A DNA stretch of 64,000 nucleotides from Lactococcus paracarnosus (GCF_006770285.1 NZ_CP017195.1:1860001-1924000); one strand, 5' to 3'. Positions 26,437 through 35,186 are shown, counted from the first letter of the stretch. Notes: generated by a model not told the origin, from the sequence alone. Numbers and translations are program-made.

Positions 26437-26787
26437 ATGCTAGTTCACCTATTAATTGCTATATATCCAATACTATTATTTATACTGATTCTACTACTTT
26501 TCAAGTTTTTCAAAATCAGACAATTTTCGTCAATTAACGTGCCAGATATTGTCACCTTCTTTTTGATTCTTGGTTTACATCTATTTTCACGTCAAATCAC
26601 GCATATTAGTATATTGCCTTACTTTTTAATGCTCATGTCTATTATAGCACTCGTCCTGCTCTCTCTAGACTTATTCTATAATCGACACTTTGAAGCAAAA
26701 CATTTTCTCCATTTTTTTTGGCGAATCACTTTTTTTGTCACCTTACTACTCTACATCTTAATGGTTGTCATCATTTTCCAAACATAA
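26437..26787 (+). CDS. DUF3397-like small membrane protein
   Basis: 116 residues with four hydrophobic segments (LLIAIYPILLFILILLLFKF at the N-terminus, then about 35-50, 58-78 and 92-114). The arrangement with NVPDIVTFFLILGLHLFS and FWRITFF resembles DUF3397 proteins of lactic acid bacteria, whose function is unknown. No ribosome binding site is present and the -10 box lies 6 nt upstream of the ATG, so the mRNA is probably leaderless. Confidence 0.65.
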   Translation: MLVHLLIAIYPILLFILILLLFKFFKIRQFSSINVPDIVTFFLILGLHLFSRQITHISILPYFLMLMSIIALVLLSLDLFYNRHFEAKHFLHFFWRITFFVTLLLYILMVVIIFQT

Positions 26788-26816
26788 AAAAATAGCGGTA
26801 AAATCGCTATTTTTTT
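26787..26816. terminator. Bidirectional terminator between the DUF3397 gene and ydbC
   Basis: AAATAGCG-GTAAAAT-CGCTATTT stem flanked by A and T runs; it serves two convergent genes. Confidence 0.85.
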
Positions 26817-26831
26817 ATGTTTTCGTCTCAA

Positions 26832-27044
26832 TCATTTAGTCAGCTCATCAACCAGTTTCTGAAATTCTTCATTAGTCAAGGTAACCCCTTTTCCCATCTT
26901 GCTATAATCAGGTGACCACTGGCGAATATCAAACTTTGCGGGTGAATCATTCCATGACACACGTGTCAGTTCTTTTTTCCACCCTTTATCATTTTCAGAT
27001 AGGACAATCAAATGTTCCTCAATTTCAAATTTAAACTCGCTCAT
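26832..27044 (-). CDS. ydbC: YdbC-like single-stranded-DNA-binding protein (PC4 fold)
   Basis: 70 residues. FKFEIEEHLIVLSENDKGWK, ELTRVSWNDSPAKFDIRQWS and GVTLTNEEFQKLVDEL match the PC4-like domain of Lactococcus YdbC, which is known from structural work to bind single-stranded DNA as a dimer. Complete family length. A terminator follows its stop. Likely a nucleoid or repair-associated protein; its cellular role is not settled. Confidence 0.85.
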   Translation of the reverse strand: MSEFKFEIEEHLIVLSENDKGWKKELTRVSWNDSPAKFDIRQWSPDYSKMGKGVTLTNEEFQKLVDELTK

Positions 27045-27126
27045 ATTAGCTCCATTCCATTTTAAGTCTTATTACTATTATACGCAATCTTACACAATTT
27101 TTCTTATAATATGATATAATTTTGCT

Positions 27127-27444
27127 ATGAAAAAAATATTAGAAAAAATAGGCCATTTTTTCCCTCGGCCTACTATAGGAGCAAAGACAGTTATTGACTT
27201 AGAGGTGCTCGCAAATCTCGAACTTGCGCAATCCTTTAACCATCCAGTCTATCTCCATTTTAATAAAAAAAATACAGAGTTAACTAGTTTTGCAGCTAAC
27301 ATAGTAAACATTACAGAACGCCAAGTCGTGACAAAAGATATCGGGTCAAATCAAATTCGAATTATCTTATTAAATAAGATTAAAAAAGTAAGTTTTGTAC
27401 CTGAAAGTGTCATAACAGCTATGATAGATAAAAAAAACGCTTAG
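27127..27444 (+). CDS. Hypothetical protein, weakly YolD-like
   Basis: 105 residues. After a short basic N-terminus (MKKILEKIGHFFPRP) come alternating beta-type segments (VYLHFNKKNTELTSFAANIV, VVTKDIGSNQIRIILLNKIK) that recall YolD-like proteins, but the match is weak. No membrane segment or signal. There is no ribosome binding site; TATAAT at 27115-27120, preceded by TGA as an extended -10, lies 6 nt before the ATG, so the message is probably leaderless. Function unknown. Confidence 0.6.
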   Translation: MKKILEKIGHFFPRPTIGAKTVIDLEVLANLELAQSFNHPVYLHFNKKNTELTSFAANIVNITERQVVTKDIGSNQIRIILLNKIKKVSFVPESVITAMIDKKNA

Positions 27445-27469
27445 ACTTTAGTAGTCTAGGCGTTTTATT
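27430..27469. terminator. Bidirectional terminator overlapping two gene ends
   Basis: CGCTTAGAC/GTCTAGGCG stem (one G-U), flanked by an A-run and a T-run. It overlaps the stop codons of the convergent hypothetical gene and nadR. Confidence 0.85.
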
Positions 27470-28590
27470 TCGACTCCTGTCTGTTGCTTAACAGCATCAA
27501 TAGCATGATGATAGCGACTGAGATAGCCTTTCTCATCTCGTACGTCACCTGTATCATCTAGTAACACAACCTTATCCATCAGATTAAACTCTACTAATTG
27601 CCGCATTAATTCTTCATGGAACTCGTGTCGTGATGACTCCCACGCCATATTCCTAAAGCCATCATCAATATATTTGGTGATGGGTGGGATGACCAAAATC
27701 AAATCCATCTGCTCATCCCGAATGATTTTTTGAAATAGCGGTTCTAGCTGTGCTTGATTTTCTTCACTGAGATAGAGTTTGGCATAAACACGTGTCACAA
27801 TGGCGTCTGTATCCAGAAAAACAATCCCTTGATTAGCAGGTGAGTTGATTTCTTTAGAATTGACATCATATTGTCCCGTGATTAAACGGGCATAATCAGA
27901 CATTTCAAGTTCGTCATCGTTAATATTTGAATACTCTTCATAGCTTCTAGCATACTCTTCTGAAAAAGGTGCATTGATAGATCTAGCAAGTCGTCTAACA
28001 AGTGTTGATTTACCAGTAGAGGCAGACCCCATCAGGGTCACGACTTTGGAAAACTGGCGACGAAAGACACGATTAATATCCTGCCAATAGGCTTGGGGAT
28101 TTTCACGGATCATCGTGGCTGAAATTTGGATATCATGTCGATCGGCTATCTCAACAGTATAGGTATTGCCATCATCTGTCGGAAAACGTTTATACAGCTC
28201 GGTCACATATTCTGCTTCTCCAACATAAAAAGTGACCTCTAAATTTTCCGATTCAGTATTAGCTTGAATTAGCGCAAATAACCGACTAGTCCACTCATCC
28301 CAGCCATGTGGCATTTCAGGAATACCATTCTCATCGAGCTTAACAACCTTAATGGCTGCCTCGTCGTTAAAGGCCTCGCGTAGATAGCGAAATCTTTTAT
28401 CTAAATGAAGGCCTATTTGAGAACCACGATCACCATCATATCCTGATACGATCAATAGCATCCCTTCATTAAGTGCAGATGTCTTATAAATTTGTTGTTG
28501 ATGACCTGTATGCAAGGGCGCAAAAGTACCAAAGTAAACGCCTATCTTTTTGCCTACTAGCTTTCCTTTTGAAATATTATTTGTTTGCAT
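27448..28590 (-). CDS. nadR: Bifunctional NMN adenylyltransferase / nicotinamide riboside kinase
   Basis: 380 residues. Residues about 15-180: NMN adenylyltransferase domain with GVYFGTFAPLHTGHQQQIYK and SATMIRENP. Residues about 185-380: kinase domain with Walker A GSASTGKSTLVRRLA, EEYARSYEEY and FLDTDAIVT. It salvages nicotinamide riboside to NAD. Only about a dozen residues precede the first domain, so the N-terminal repressor HTH of enteric NadR is absent. AGGA precedes the ATG. It shares its terminator with the convergent gene. Confidence 0.93.
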   Translation of the reverse strand: MQTNNISKGKLVGKKIGVYFGTFAPLHTGHQQQIYKTSALNEGMLLIVSGYDGDRGSQIGLHLDKRFRYLREAFNDEAAIKVVKLDENGIPEMPHGWDEWTSRLFALIQANTESENLEVTFYVGEAEYVTELYKRFPTDDGNTYTVEIADRHDIQISATMIRENPQAYWQDINRVFRRQFSKVVTLMGSASTGKSTLVRRLARSINAPFSEEYARSYEEYSNINDDELEMSDYARLITGQYDVNSKEINSPANQGIVFLDTDAIVTRVYAKLYLSEENQAQLEPLFQKIIRDEQMDLILVIPPITKYIDDGFRNMAWESSRHEFHEELMRQLVEFNLMDKVVLLDDTGDVRDEKGYLSRYHHAIDAVKQQTGVEIKRLDY

Positions 28591-28652
28591 AATTATCCTA
28601 TTTCCTACCGTTTATCCGTTAATCTATCCTTGACTCAGCATGATAGCATGCC

Positions 28653-29288
28653 TTAAACTTGTCGTTTTTTTATTGATCTCAGAAAGGCAATCACACTTGG
28701 TAGTAGCGTCACGACGATAATACTCATGATGATAGCAGAGAAGTGTTCTTTGACAAAAGGAATGTTACCAAACAAGTAACCAGATCCCGTGGCAATCAAA
28801 GACCATGATAGAGCTGCTATAAAAGCACGCTTCACAAATTCTCTGATTGGAAATTGGCTAATCCCTGCTACAAACGGGACAAAGGTTCTAATAATCGGAA
28901 TATATCTACCTAAGATAATGGCGATCGAGCCATTTTTCTCAAAATATTGCTCAGCTTCATCAATATGCTTTTTCTTAATTAATTTGCTGAATAAATGATG
29001 TTCAATCAATTTATTACCAACTGTATGCCCAATTAAGAAGTTACAGACATCACCTAAAAAAGCAGCTAAGAAGAATAAAAATAAGAAGATGACCACATTA
29101 AAACCCATTTTAGGATTAGCGGCCAATGCTCCAGCTGCAAAAAGCAGGCTATCTCCTGGTAAAAACGGCATCACAATAGCAGCCGTCTCAACAAATATCA
29201 CTAGAAATAAGATGAGGTATGTCCATCCGCCTACTGATTGTGCCATACTATAAATATAGTCATCGATATGTAAAATAAAGTTTATCAT
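28653..29288 (-). CDS. DedA-family membrane protein (UptA-like)
   Basis: 211 residues from ATG 29288, four to five membrane segments plus re-entrant loops. IVMPFLPGDSLLFAAGALA, GDVCNFLIGHTVGNKL and GRYIPIIRTFVPFVAGIS are the DedA signatures; the arginines of the last are essential in studied members. UptA of this family recycles undecaprenyl phosphate. AAAGGA lies very close before the ATG; an upstream in-frame GTG at 29309 is less likely. Together with the DUF368 gene 4 kb away the genome encodes both known carrier-recycling families. Confidence 0.88.
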   Translation of the reverse strand: MINFILHIDDYIYSMAQSVGGWTYLILFLVIFVETAAIVMPFLPGDSLLFAAGALAANPKMGFNVVIFLFLFFLAAFLGDVCNFLIGHTVGNKLIEHHLFSKLIKKKHIDEAEQYFEKNGSIAIILGRYIPIIRTFVPFVAGISQFPIREFVKRAFIAALSWSLIATGSGYLFGNIPFVKEHFSAIIMSIIVVTLLPSVIAFLRSIKKRQV

Positions 29289-29386
29289 GATCCTTTTCTT
29301 TCTAGACACTGCTTAGTCTACTTGTAGCTTTCATATTTTGCATTTATTACTAAATAAAGTTACTCATTAAATTATAACATAAGTCA

Positions 29387-29423
29387 TCGATACTTGAGTG
29401 ACTTCGTCAGATTTAAGTATCGA
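29387..29423. repeat. Inverted repeat between dedA and the U32 gene
   Basis: TCGATACTT (29387-29395) and AAGTATCGA (29415-29423) are perfect 9-bp arms around a loop that contains a smaller TGAC-TTC-GTCA hairpin. No T-run follows, so it is more likely an operator or RNA structure than a terminator. Confidence 0.45.
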
Positions 29424-29430
29424 AAACAAG

Positions 29431-29450
29431 AAAAAAGCATCGAAGTGCTA
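29431..29450 (-). terminator. Weak terminator after the second U32 gene
   Basis: AGCA/TGCT short stem with a 6-nt loop followed by TTTTTT on the minus strand, just past the stop codon. Confidence 0.5.
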
Positions 29451-29471
29451 GCCTCAATACTTTCTTATCGG

Positions 29472-30761
29472 TTAGGCTCTAACAGTCTTTGCCACACCAT
29501 TTTCTGCATATAAATTAATCAATCCTGACCCATTTTTACGGATCATATCACCTGGTTCAACACGCGCAGGTACAGTCATCGTCAGTAACTCCATCGGGTT
29601 TGGTGCACGATCAATCCGCTCCCCATCTTCATTACGTAATTTGTCAACAGTGGCCGTAAAATGTCGAAAGCCTGGTCCATAAAACTCTATTTCATCTCCA
29701 GTCGTGATCACATTTCTCTGACGTACAGTAGCCGTCATCGTTGTATCATCAAAAGCCACGACTTCGCCAATAAATTTATACTGGGGAATTTTTCTGCGAG
29801 CGCCAAATAGTTGTTCGTTTTCACTCGGTGTTTGATAATAAAAGCCAGTTGCAAGTTCACGCTGGGCAACTTTCCAAAGTTCATCTACTAAGGCTGGTTT
29901 GATGGCATGAAATGCTTCAGGACTTTCTAAATAAGCATCTACTGCTCTTTTATAGACATTGCTGACCGTCGATACATAATGAATCGACTTCATACGGCCT
30001 TCGATTTTAAAGGAATCAACCCCATTTTCAATCAGATCTGGTACGTGCTCGATCATACTCATATCCACAGCACTCATCGAGAAATCTTCAGGAATTTCGC
30101 CTTGGACAGACCGGCGTTCTGCACCATGTGGCATATCATAAAGGTCATACTTCCAACGGCATGATTGTGAACAACCACCACGGTTAGCATCGCGTTTGCT
30201 CATGTAATTTGATAAGACACAGCGACCAGAATAAGAAATACACATGGCCCCATGTACAAAAGCTTCGATTTCGACATCTGTATGCTTGCGAATTTCAGCT
30301 AACTCAGCCATTGAAACTTCTCGTGCCAAAACAACGCGTTCTAGACCTAATTTTTTCCAAAACTCTAAGGTTTCATAGTTGGTTGCACTGGCTTGTGTCG
30401 ATAGATGAATTGGTAGGCCAGGTGCTTCACTTGCTGCTATAGCTATCAAAGCTGGGTCACTGACGATAACTGCCGCAATGCCGATATCACGCAATGTACG
30501 GAACCACTCACCAGCCCCTGCTTCATTGCCTTCGTGGGTGACCATGTTGGCCGCGACATAGACTTTAGCACCGTGGGCTTTAGCAAAGGCAATGCCTTCA
30601 CGCATTTCGTCAAAGCTGAAATTACCAGCTCTAGAACGCAAGCCATAGGCATCGCCTCCGATGTAAACTGCATCAGCACCGTAGCTAATCGCTACTTTTA
30701 ATTTTTCTAAGGTCCCTGCAGGTGCTAGTACTTCAGGACGTTTCAAGGGTGTTTGTTTCAC
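29472..30761 (-). CDS. trhP2: U32-family tRNA 5-hydroxyuridine synthesis protein (TrhP2/YrrO-like)
   Basis: 429 residues. RPEVLAPAGTLEKLKVAISY, GADAVYIGGDAYGLRSRAGN, the U32 signature EAFVHGAMCISYSGRC with NRGGCSQSCRW, and a C-terminal beta domain. Although named peptidases, U32 proteins of this type (YrrN/YrrO in Bacillus, TrhP in E. coli) make 5-hydroxyuridine at tRNA position 34 from prephenate, probably with an iron-sulfur cluster held by these cysteines. It lies 263 nt downstream of its partner gene. Confidence 0.9.
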   Translation of the reverse strand: MKQTPLKRPEVLAPAGTLEKLKVAISYGADAVYIGGDAYGLRSRAGNFSFDEMREGIAFAKAHGAKVYVAANMVTHEGNEAGAGEWFRTLRDIGIAAVIVSDPALIAIAASEAPGLPIHLSTQASATNYETLEFWKKLGLERVVLAREVSMAELAEIRKHTDVEIEAFVHGAMCISYSGRCVLSNYMSKRDANRGGCSQSCRWKYDLYDMPHGAERRSVQGEIPEDFSMSAVDMSMIEHVPDLIENGVDSFKIEGRMKSIHYVSTVSNVYKRAVDAYLESPEAFHAIKPALVDELWKVAQRELATGFYYQTPSENEQLFGARRKIPQYKFIGEVVAFDDTTMTATVRQRNVITTGDEIEFYGPGFRHFTATVDKLRNEDGERIDRAPNPMELLTMTVPARVEPGDMIRKNGSGLINLYAENGVAKTVRA

Positions 30762-30927
30762 GTTATTTCTCCTATTTTCAAGATAAGATGAGTAAGTTGA
30801 AAAGACCTCTAAAAGAGACCAAAACTGTTACTTTAACTTAAATAGTATACCATAATTAAGTAACTCTTGTCTTTAGTCTATACAAGGAGAGCTAATTAGT
30901 TGCTAATTTTTATGGCCTTATTTATCT

Positions 30928-30962
30928 AAAAAAAAATCGCAACTCACTCCTTTGCGTTTTTT
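30928..30962 (-). terminator. Possible terminator between the two U32 genes
   Basis: Short CGCA/TGCG stem with an 11-nt loop, followed by a run of nine T on the minus strand. The stem is weak, so read-through is possible. Confidence 0.4.
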
Positions 30963-31024
30963 AAACTTTTAAATTACATAATGATTTGGTACGTTTATAA
31001 CGTGTATGCAGGTCACTATAGGTG

Positions 31025-31954
31025 TCACTGAATCTCATCAGGATCCAAGTCATAAAATCCATGACCTAGTGTCCGCTCAACTGGATGTAAACTACGGATG
31101 GCCTCATCAAAGGTAAACCCTTGGGCTGCTGTAAACTGGCCTGACACAATCAAGTTTTTTGCTTGCACAAATAGTTCAGCAATTTTTACAAAATTATCAC
31201 CAGGTGTATAAATACCGTCTAATTTCCAATGTGTGTAGTTTAAAGCAGTTAATTCACCCAGCTCAGTCATCAAGTTAACATCATCAGAGGCAAAGATATG
31301 CGTGCCGTGACTATCTTCATAGATAGAATAATGCGTTTTTTCTTGTTTTGGTTCGCTTAAAAATAAATTTCTATCCCGTGTCTTTTCTTCATCGGTTTTG
31401 ATAAAATTATAATAATTTTCTAGTAATGGTCGTTTGGACTGATGGATAATCGTCGCCCCATAGACTAAAATTTCGCCAAATACTGTCAAATTATCTGATA
31501 GGGCAACAAGCTCTTCCTTTGGTAATTCACGAGATAAGACAGCACCTATGGCCCCTTGCTCCCCCCAGAAATTTACCTGACGACTGCTTGTTACCATCGT
31601 CGACGCATCGTAAATATAGGGTAGCTTGTAACCGTCTCGATCAAGTACAAAAATAACGCCCGTATCTCCGACTGTCAACTGGTCCACCTTAATTTCCTGA
31701 AGAAAATCTAAATACGGCTTAATCGTAGCCATTTTATCTGGATGCATAATAGCATTAACAGCAACCGTAACTTTAGCACCAGCCGCATGTGCTAATCCTG
31801 TTAATTCACGCAATTCATCCTGGGTAAATTCATGTGGCAATCTAAGTCCGTAGGTCTTCTCACCAATATATAAGGTATCTATACCGATTGCGAGTAAGGC
31901 CTTAGCCTGTTCAATGCTGTCAACTGTAGCAGTAATCATTATTTTCTTTGTCAT
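31025..31954 (-). CDS. trhP1: U32-family partner protein (TrhP1/YrrN-like)
   Basis: 309 residues. It shares the TIM-barrel start (IMITATVDSIEQAKALLAIG, IDTLYIGEKTYGLRLPHEFT) and the internal NAIMHPDKM region of U32 proteins but lacks the cysteine-rich signature of its partner; this is the pattern of YrrN, which works with YrrO in tRNA wobble uridine hydroxylation. It precedes the partner gene on the same strand. A peptidase function is unlikely. Confidence 0.88.
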   Translation of the reverse strand: MTKKIMITATVDSIEQAKALLAIGIDTLYIGEKTYGLRLPHEFTQDELRELTGLAHAAGAKVTVAVNAIMHPDKMATIKPYLDFLQEIKVDQLTVGDTGVIFVLDRDGYKLPYIYDASTMVTSSRQVNFWGEQGAIGAVLSRELPKEELVALSDNLTVFGEILVYGATIIHQSKRPLLENYYNFIKTDEEKTRDRNLFLSEPKQEKTHYSIYEDSHGTHIFASDDVNLMTELGELTALNYTHWKLDGIYTPGDNFVKIAELFVQAKNLIVSGQFTAAQGFTFDEAIRSLHPVERTLGHGFYDLDPDEIQ

Positions 31955-32138
31955 GCCTTTAATTATACCAAATAAATGGTACTTTGATCTTACCTCGTTG
32001 TAATTAGTGTTGCTATGTTAACTATTATGTTTGACCATTTTCACCTTTTTGTAACATTAATGTAACATAGTAATTTTATTGTAAAGTCTAATTTAAGATA
32101 ATCGTGCTATCATTTAAAGGTAGTGCAGAGGAGACAGT

Positions 32139-32429
32139 ATGGAAGCCCCTAGATTTGATGAAGAATTTAATACTTGGCAATTACCAACGCGTGAGTATAC
32201 GCATGAAGAAAAGATGGCTGAACATATAAAAACAGCTGATAGACTTAAAGAAATAGCCTTCTTTTCAAATATTGCCACATTTTCAGTCTTTATCGTCATA
32301 GGGTGTTCTGTATTAATGGCATTTTTGCCAAGTTTCCTAGCAGTTATCATTTCGATTGTCTTATCATTTACCATGTTGACAGTACTAAAAAAAACAATCA
32401 AAACATGCTTACGTATGATTAAAAAATAA
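32139..32429 (+). CDS. DUF3270-like small membrane protein
   Basis: 96 residues. A charged N-terminal half with YTHEEKMAEHIKTADRLKEI leads into two membrane segments (about 41-60 and 64-84). The pattern resembles DUF3270 proteins of streptococci and lactococci, of unknown function. GAGGAG precedes the ATG by 6 nt. Bounded by a strong terminator, it is monocistronic and convergent with tpiA. Confidence 0.65.
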   Translation: MEAPRFDEEFNTWQLPTREYTHEEKMAEHIKTADRLKEIAFFSNIATFSVFIVIGCSVLMAFLPSFLAVIISIVLSFTMLTVLKKTIKTCLRMIKK

Positions 32430-32449
32430 GCCTTCTGGCTTATTTTTTT
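32421..32449 (+). terminator. Terminator of the DUF3270-like gene
   Basis: AATAAGCC-TTCT-GGCTTATT stem-loop followed by T-run. Confidence 0.87.
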
Positions 32450-32466
32450 GTTTGTTTTTTTCAAAT

Positions 32467-32492
32467 AAAAAAGACCCCTCAAAGGGATCTTT
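32467..32492 (-). terminator. Terminator of tpiA
   Basis: Minus strand AAAGATCCC-TTTGA-GGGGTCTTT (one G-U pair) followed by TTTATTT. Confidence 0.82.
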
Positions 32493-32500
32493 CAGCTCAA

Positions 32501-33259
32501 TTAGTTAACAAAATCTAAAAGTGCTAGGAAGCTTTCAGCTTCAAGTGATGCACCACCAACAAGCGCGCCATCAACGTTTTCTTTGCTCATGTATTCAGCA
32601 ACGTTTTCAGGTTTAACAGAACCACCGTATTGGATACGAACTGCGTCTGAAACTGTTTTACCGTAAAGTTTTTCAACTGTGTTACGGACAACACCACATG
32701 TTTCGTCAGCTGTATTTGCATCAGCTGATTTACCAGTACCGATTGCCCAGATTGGTTCATAAGCAATCACAAGATTTGATACTTGTTCAGGTGTAAGATC
32801 TTTCAATGCTGCAGTGATTTGGCTTTCAACCCATTGTGCTGTTTGACCAGCTTCATAAGTTTCAAGTGTTTCACCACAACAAATGATTGGTGTTACACCA
32901 TTTGCAATGATTGCTTTTGCTTTTTTGTTGATGTCTTCGTCAGTTTCGTGGAAGTATTCACGACGTTCAGAATGACCAATGATGATGTATTTGATACCAA
33001 GATCAGCAATAGCAGCTGGTGAATTTTCACCAGTGAAGGCACCAGCATTTTCAAAATATGCGTTTTGAGCAGCAACTTCGATCACATCACCGTTTAAAAT
33101 TTCTGCAAGTGGTGCAAGAAATAATGCAGGGCTACCGATAACAGTCTCTACAAGATCAGCAGATGGTGCTTTTCCTTTTACTGCTTCAGCAAAAGCTTTC
33201 GCTTCAGCTAAAGTTTTATTCATTTTCCAGTTACCAGCAATAATTGGTTTACGTGACAT
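32501..33259 (-). CDS. tpiA: Triosephosphate isomerase
   Basis: 252 residues, the normal length. Catalytic K12 is in GNWKMN, the electrophilic histidine in [11 protein letters not shown], the catalytic glutamate in [13 protein letters not shown]; the phosphate-binding [10 protein letters not shown] and GALVGGASL complete the TIM barrel. It interconverts dihydroxyacetone phosphate and glyceraldehyde 3-phosphate. GAGGTGG precedes the ATG. A near-consensus cre site lies about 136 nt upstream, suggesting CcpA control of this glycolytic gene. Confidence 0.97.
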   Translation of the reverse strand: MSRKPIIAGNWKMNKTLAEAKAFAEAVKGKAPSADLVETVIGSPALFLAPLAEILNGDVIEVAAQNAYFENAGAFTGENSPAAIADLGIKYIIIGHSERREYFHETDEDINKKAKAIIANGVTPIICCGETLETYEAGQTAQWVESQITAALKDLTPEQVSNLVIAYEPIWAIGTGKSADANTADETCGVVRNTVEKLYGKTVSDAVRIQYGGSVKPENVAEYMSKENVDGALVGGASLEAESFLALLDFVN

Positions 33260-33562
33260 GAGTCCACCTCTATAAGTTTTTATTTGGTGGTAGAACGGAT
33301 TGCCCTACCTACCATGCACTACTATTTTATCATAAAATGGTAAAATATTCACAAAAAAATCTCAGCATAGCCTTTATTTTCAACAAAATCCCTTTGTAAC
33401 CGTTTACTTTTCTATAATCGTTTTTAGTAACGTCACTTCCACCTAGCTCGTCATTCAATAACCCAATAAAAAACGCCTATCTATCAACTTTTTGACTGTA
33501 TGTTTACCCTGCTATCGCTACTCACTAACCTATTTATTTTATCATTTTGCTATAATAATCTC
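33260..33562. other. Divergent promoter region between tpiA and the HTH-TPR gene
   Basis: No gene seen. It contains the tpiA promoter and cre site on one side and the -10 box of the HTH-TPR gene (33551-33556) at the other. Confidence 0.55.
33395..33408. promoter_or_regulatory. cre site near tpiA
   Basis: TGTAACCGTTTACT matches the CcpA-binding consensus TGWAANCGNTNWCA at 13 of 14 positions. Confidence 0.65.
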
Positions 33563-34375
33563 ATGGATAAAAAACAAATTGGGCTGACACTCAAGCAACA
33601 ACGTAAGCGCTTAGGATGGACACAAAAAGAACTTGCAAAAGGCATTTGCTCACAAGCCTTGTTGTCACACTTGGAAGCTGGTGACTACATGCCAGCTGCT
33701 CATATATTCATCGCCCTTTATCAAAAGCTGGGTCTCACAGAGAGTCTGATGACCCTGGAAACTTATTTTCCTATATCAAACACACCTGCTTTAAATGATA
33801 AGTGTGAGTTACTTTGTCGCGCACATCACTATGCTGCCTTAAAAACTTTCTTACTAGCTGATGAAACGATCGACACGATTAGGGATACCGATTTCCAGGC
33901 CTACTATTATTATTTAGGCGTAGCCCAAATCCAGCTTGGAGACCCCCTTGCTGCCAAAGTCCATCTCAAATTAGCGCTTGCAGAAACAGAGAAAGTAACA
34001 GCTATTTCAAGACTGAGTCTCGCCTGTTTAGGTGGGATTGCGGCACAAGCACAGCAGGTCAAACAGGCAACTGACTATTTTGATCAGGCCTTTGATTTGT
34101 TGAATGAGACAGCTGATTCACGCTATGATGAAAACGTCAATGCCCTATTTTATATCAAGGCCTACAGTCAAAAGTTATTGAAGCAAAATACAGATGCGCT
34201 TAACACGCTTGAAGAGGGCATCACATTTTCAGCTAACCATCACTCACACTATATGATCAGTAACTTTTATTACTTGGCGGCCCTACTCGTTGATGCCGAT
34301 ATCAGCAAGCAATATCAGCATAATAGTCAACTTTTTGAAGCCCTTTATCATGAAAAAGTTTTTGATAACATCTAA
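33563..34375 (+). CDS. HTH regulator with TPR-like C-terminal domain (RRNPP-like)
   Basis: 270 residues. XRE HTH at 1-60 (IGLTLKQQRKRLGWTQKELA, SQALLSHLEAGDYMPAAHIF), then helical repeats of TPR type from about 90 to 260 (YLGVAQIQLGDPLAAKVHLK, FDQAFDLLNE). This is the layout of Rgg/PlcR-like, often peptide-responsive, regulators; no companion peptide gene is recognisable next to it. The start is ATG 33563: TATAAT with an extended TGC sits 6 nt before it and no ribosome binding site exists, so the mRNA is probably leaderless. A longer frame back to 33500 is not supported. The downstream SDR-like gene may be its target. Confidence 0.75.
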   Translation: MDKKQIGLTLKQQRKRLGWTQKELAKGICSQALLSHLEAGDYMPAAHIFIALYQKLGLTESLMTLETYFPISNTPALNDKCELLCRAHHYAALKTFLLADETIDTIRDTDFQAYYYYLGVAQIQLGDPLAAKVHLKLALAETEKVTAISRLSLACLGGIAAQAQQVKQATDYFDQAFDLLNETADSRYDENVNALFYIKAYSQKLLKQNTDALNTLEEGITFSANHHSHYMISNFYYLAALLVDADISKQYQHNSQLFEALYHEKVFDNI

Positions 34376-34427
34376 AAGATAAGGATACTTATTTTCTTTT
34401 TGCGCCATTTTTTTATATCATGATCAC

Positions 34428-35186
34428 ATGGAAAAGAAAATTATCGTCATTTTAGGTGGCACCTCTGGGGTCGGTAAAGCGATCGCACAGAGTTTTAACA
34501 AAGATGAAGCACACGTAATCATCGTTGGTCGAAGTGAAATAAAGGCTCAAGCGATTATCTCTCAAGCACAAGCTCATATTGACTTTGTGGGTGGAGACTT
34601 GACAGATTTTCAGGCTCAGCAAGATGTGGTGAATCAGATTGGCAGATATGTTGATCATGTGGACGTCTTGATCGATACCTTCGGTGTTTTCCCAAACACA
34701 CCACAAGTCAATATTCGGCAAAACCTACAAGTGCATGCAGAGGTCATTCAGTTACTTATACCACTATTAGCCAAGAGCAAACAAGCACGCCTTGCTTTAG
34801 TAACTGGCCATCAACTGGCTATCAAGCTATCACCAATTTGTGAAAGACAAGACAATACCATAGCGCGTGGCATTTGGGAGATCACGCATAAAACCTTACT
34901 CATGACCTTATTAGCAGCAGTACTATCATCCAAAAATATGATGGCAAATAGTTTTTATCCTGGTGAGGTACAGAGTGAGCTGATGAGCTGGACTAAAAAT
35001 TTAAGCAACCAAACTGTCTCTGTTGGTCGTTTCCTAGCCTTATCAGATACATTAGATGATGTCACAGGTAAAATGTTCGACCAGTTTGGTCAAGAAATTA
35101 GTTTGCCTCAACCCTATCATGCAAGCAATAGTAAAGCCATCTTAGCACCATATTTTCGAGATAGTCCCACCATCTTTTTTGACTGA
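34428..35186 (+). CDS. Short-chain dehydrogenase-like protein lacking the catalytic tyrosine
   Basis: 252 residues with a Rossmann start IVILGGTSGVGKAIAQSFN, the GGDLTDF cofactor motif and DVLIDTFGVFPNTPQ. Where SDR enzymes have Y-x-x-x-K, this protein has E-I-T-H-K within IWEITHKTLL, and the catalytic serine region reads LALVTGHQLA, so the usual chemistry seems lost. It may bind a nucleotide without catalysis, or use other residues. It follows the HTH-TPR gene by 52 nt. No ribosome binding site is seen and TATCAT lies 6 nt before the ATG. Confidence 0.7.
   Translation: MEKKIIVILGGTSGVGKAIAQSFNKDEAHVIIVGRSEIKAQAIISQAQAHIDFVGGDLTDFQAQQDVVNQIGRYVDHVDVLIDTFGVFPNTPQVNIRQNLQVHAEVIQLLIPLLAKSKQARLALVTGHQLAIKLSPICERQDNTIARGIWEITHKTLLMTLLAAVLSSKNMMANSFYPGEVQSELMSWTKNLSNQTVSVGRFLALSDTLDDVTGKMFDQFGQEISLPQPYHASNSKAILAPYFRDSPTIFFD

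Noticed and set aside
29472..31954. Two collagenase-like peptidases
   Set aside because: U32 names are historical; the paired YrrN/YrrO-like architecture and cysteine motif fit the tRNA hydroxyuridine pathway better.
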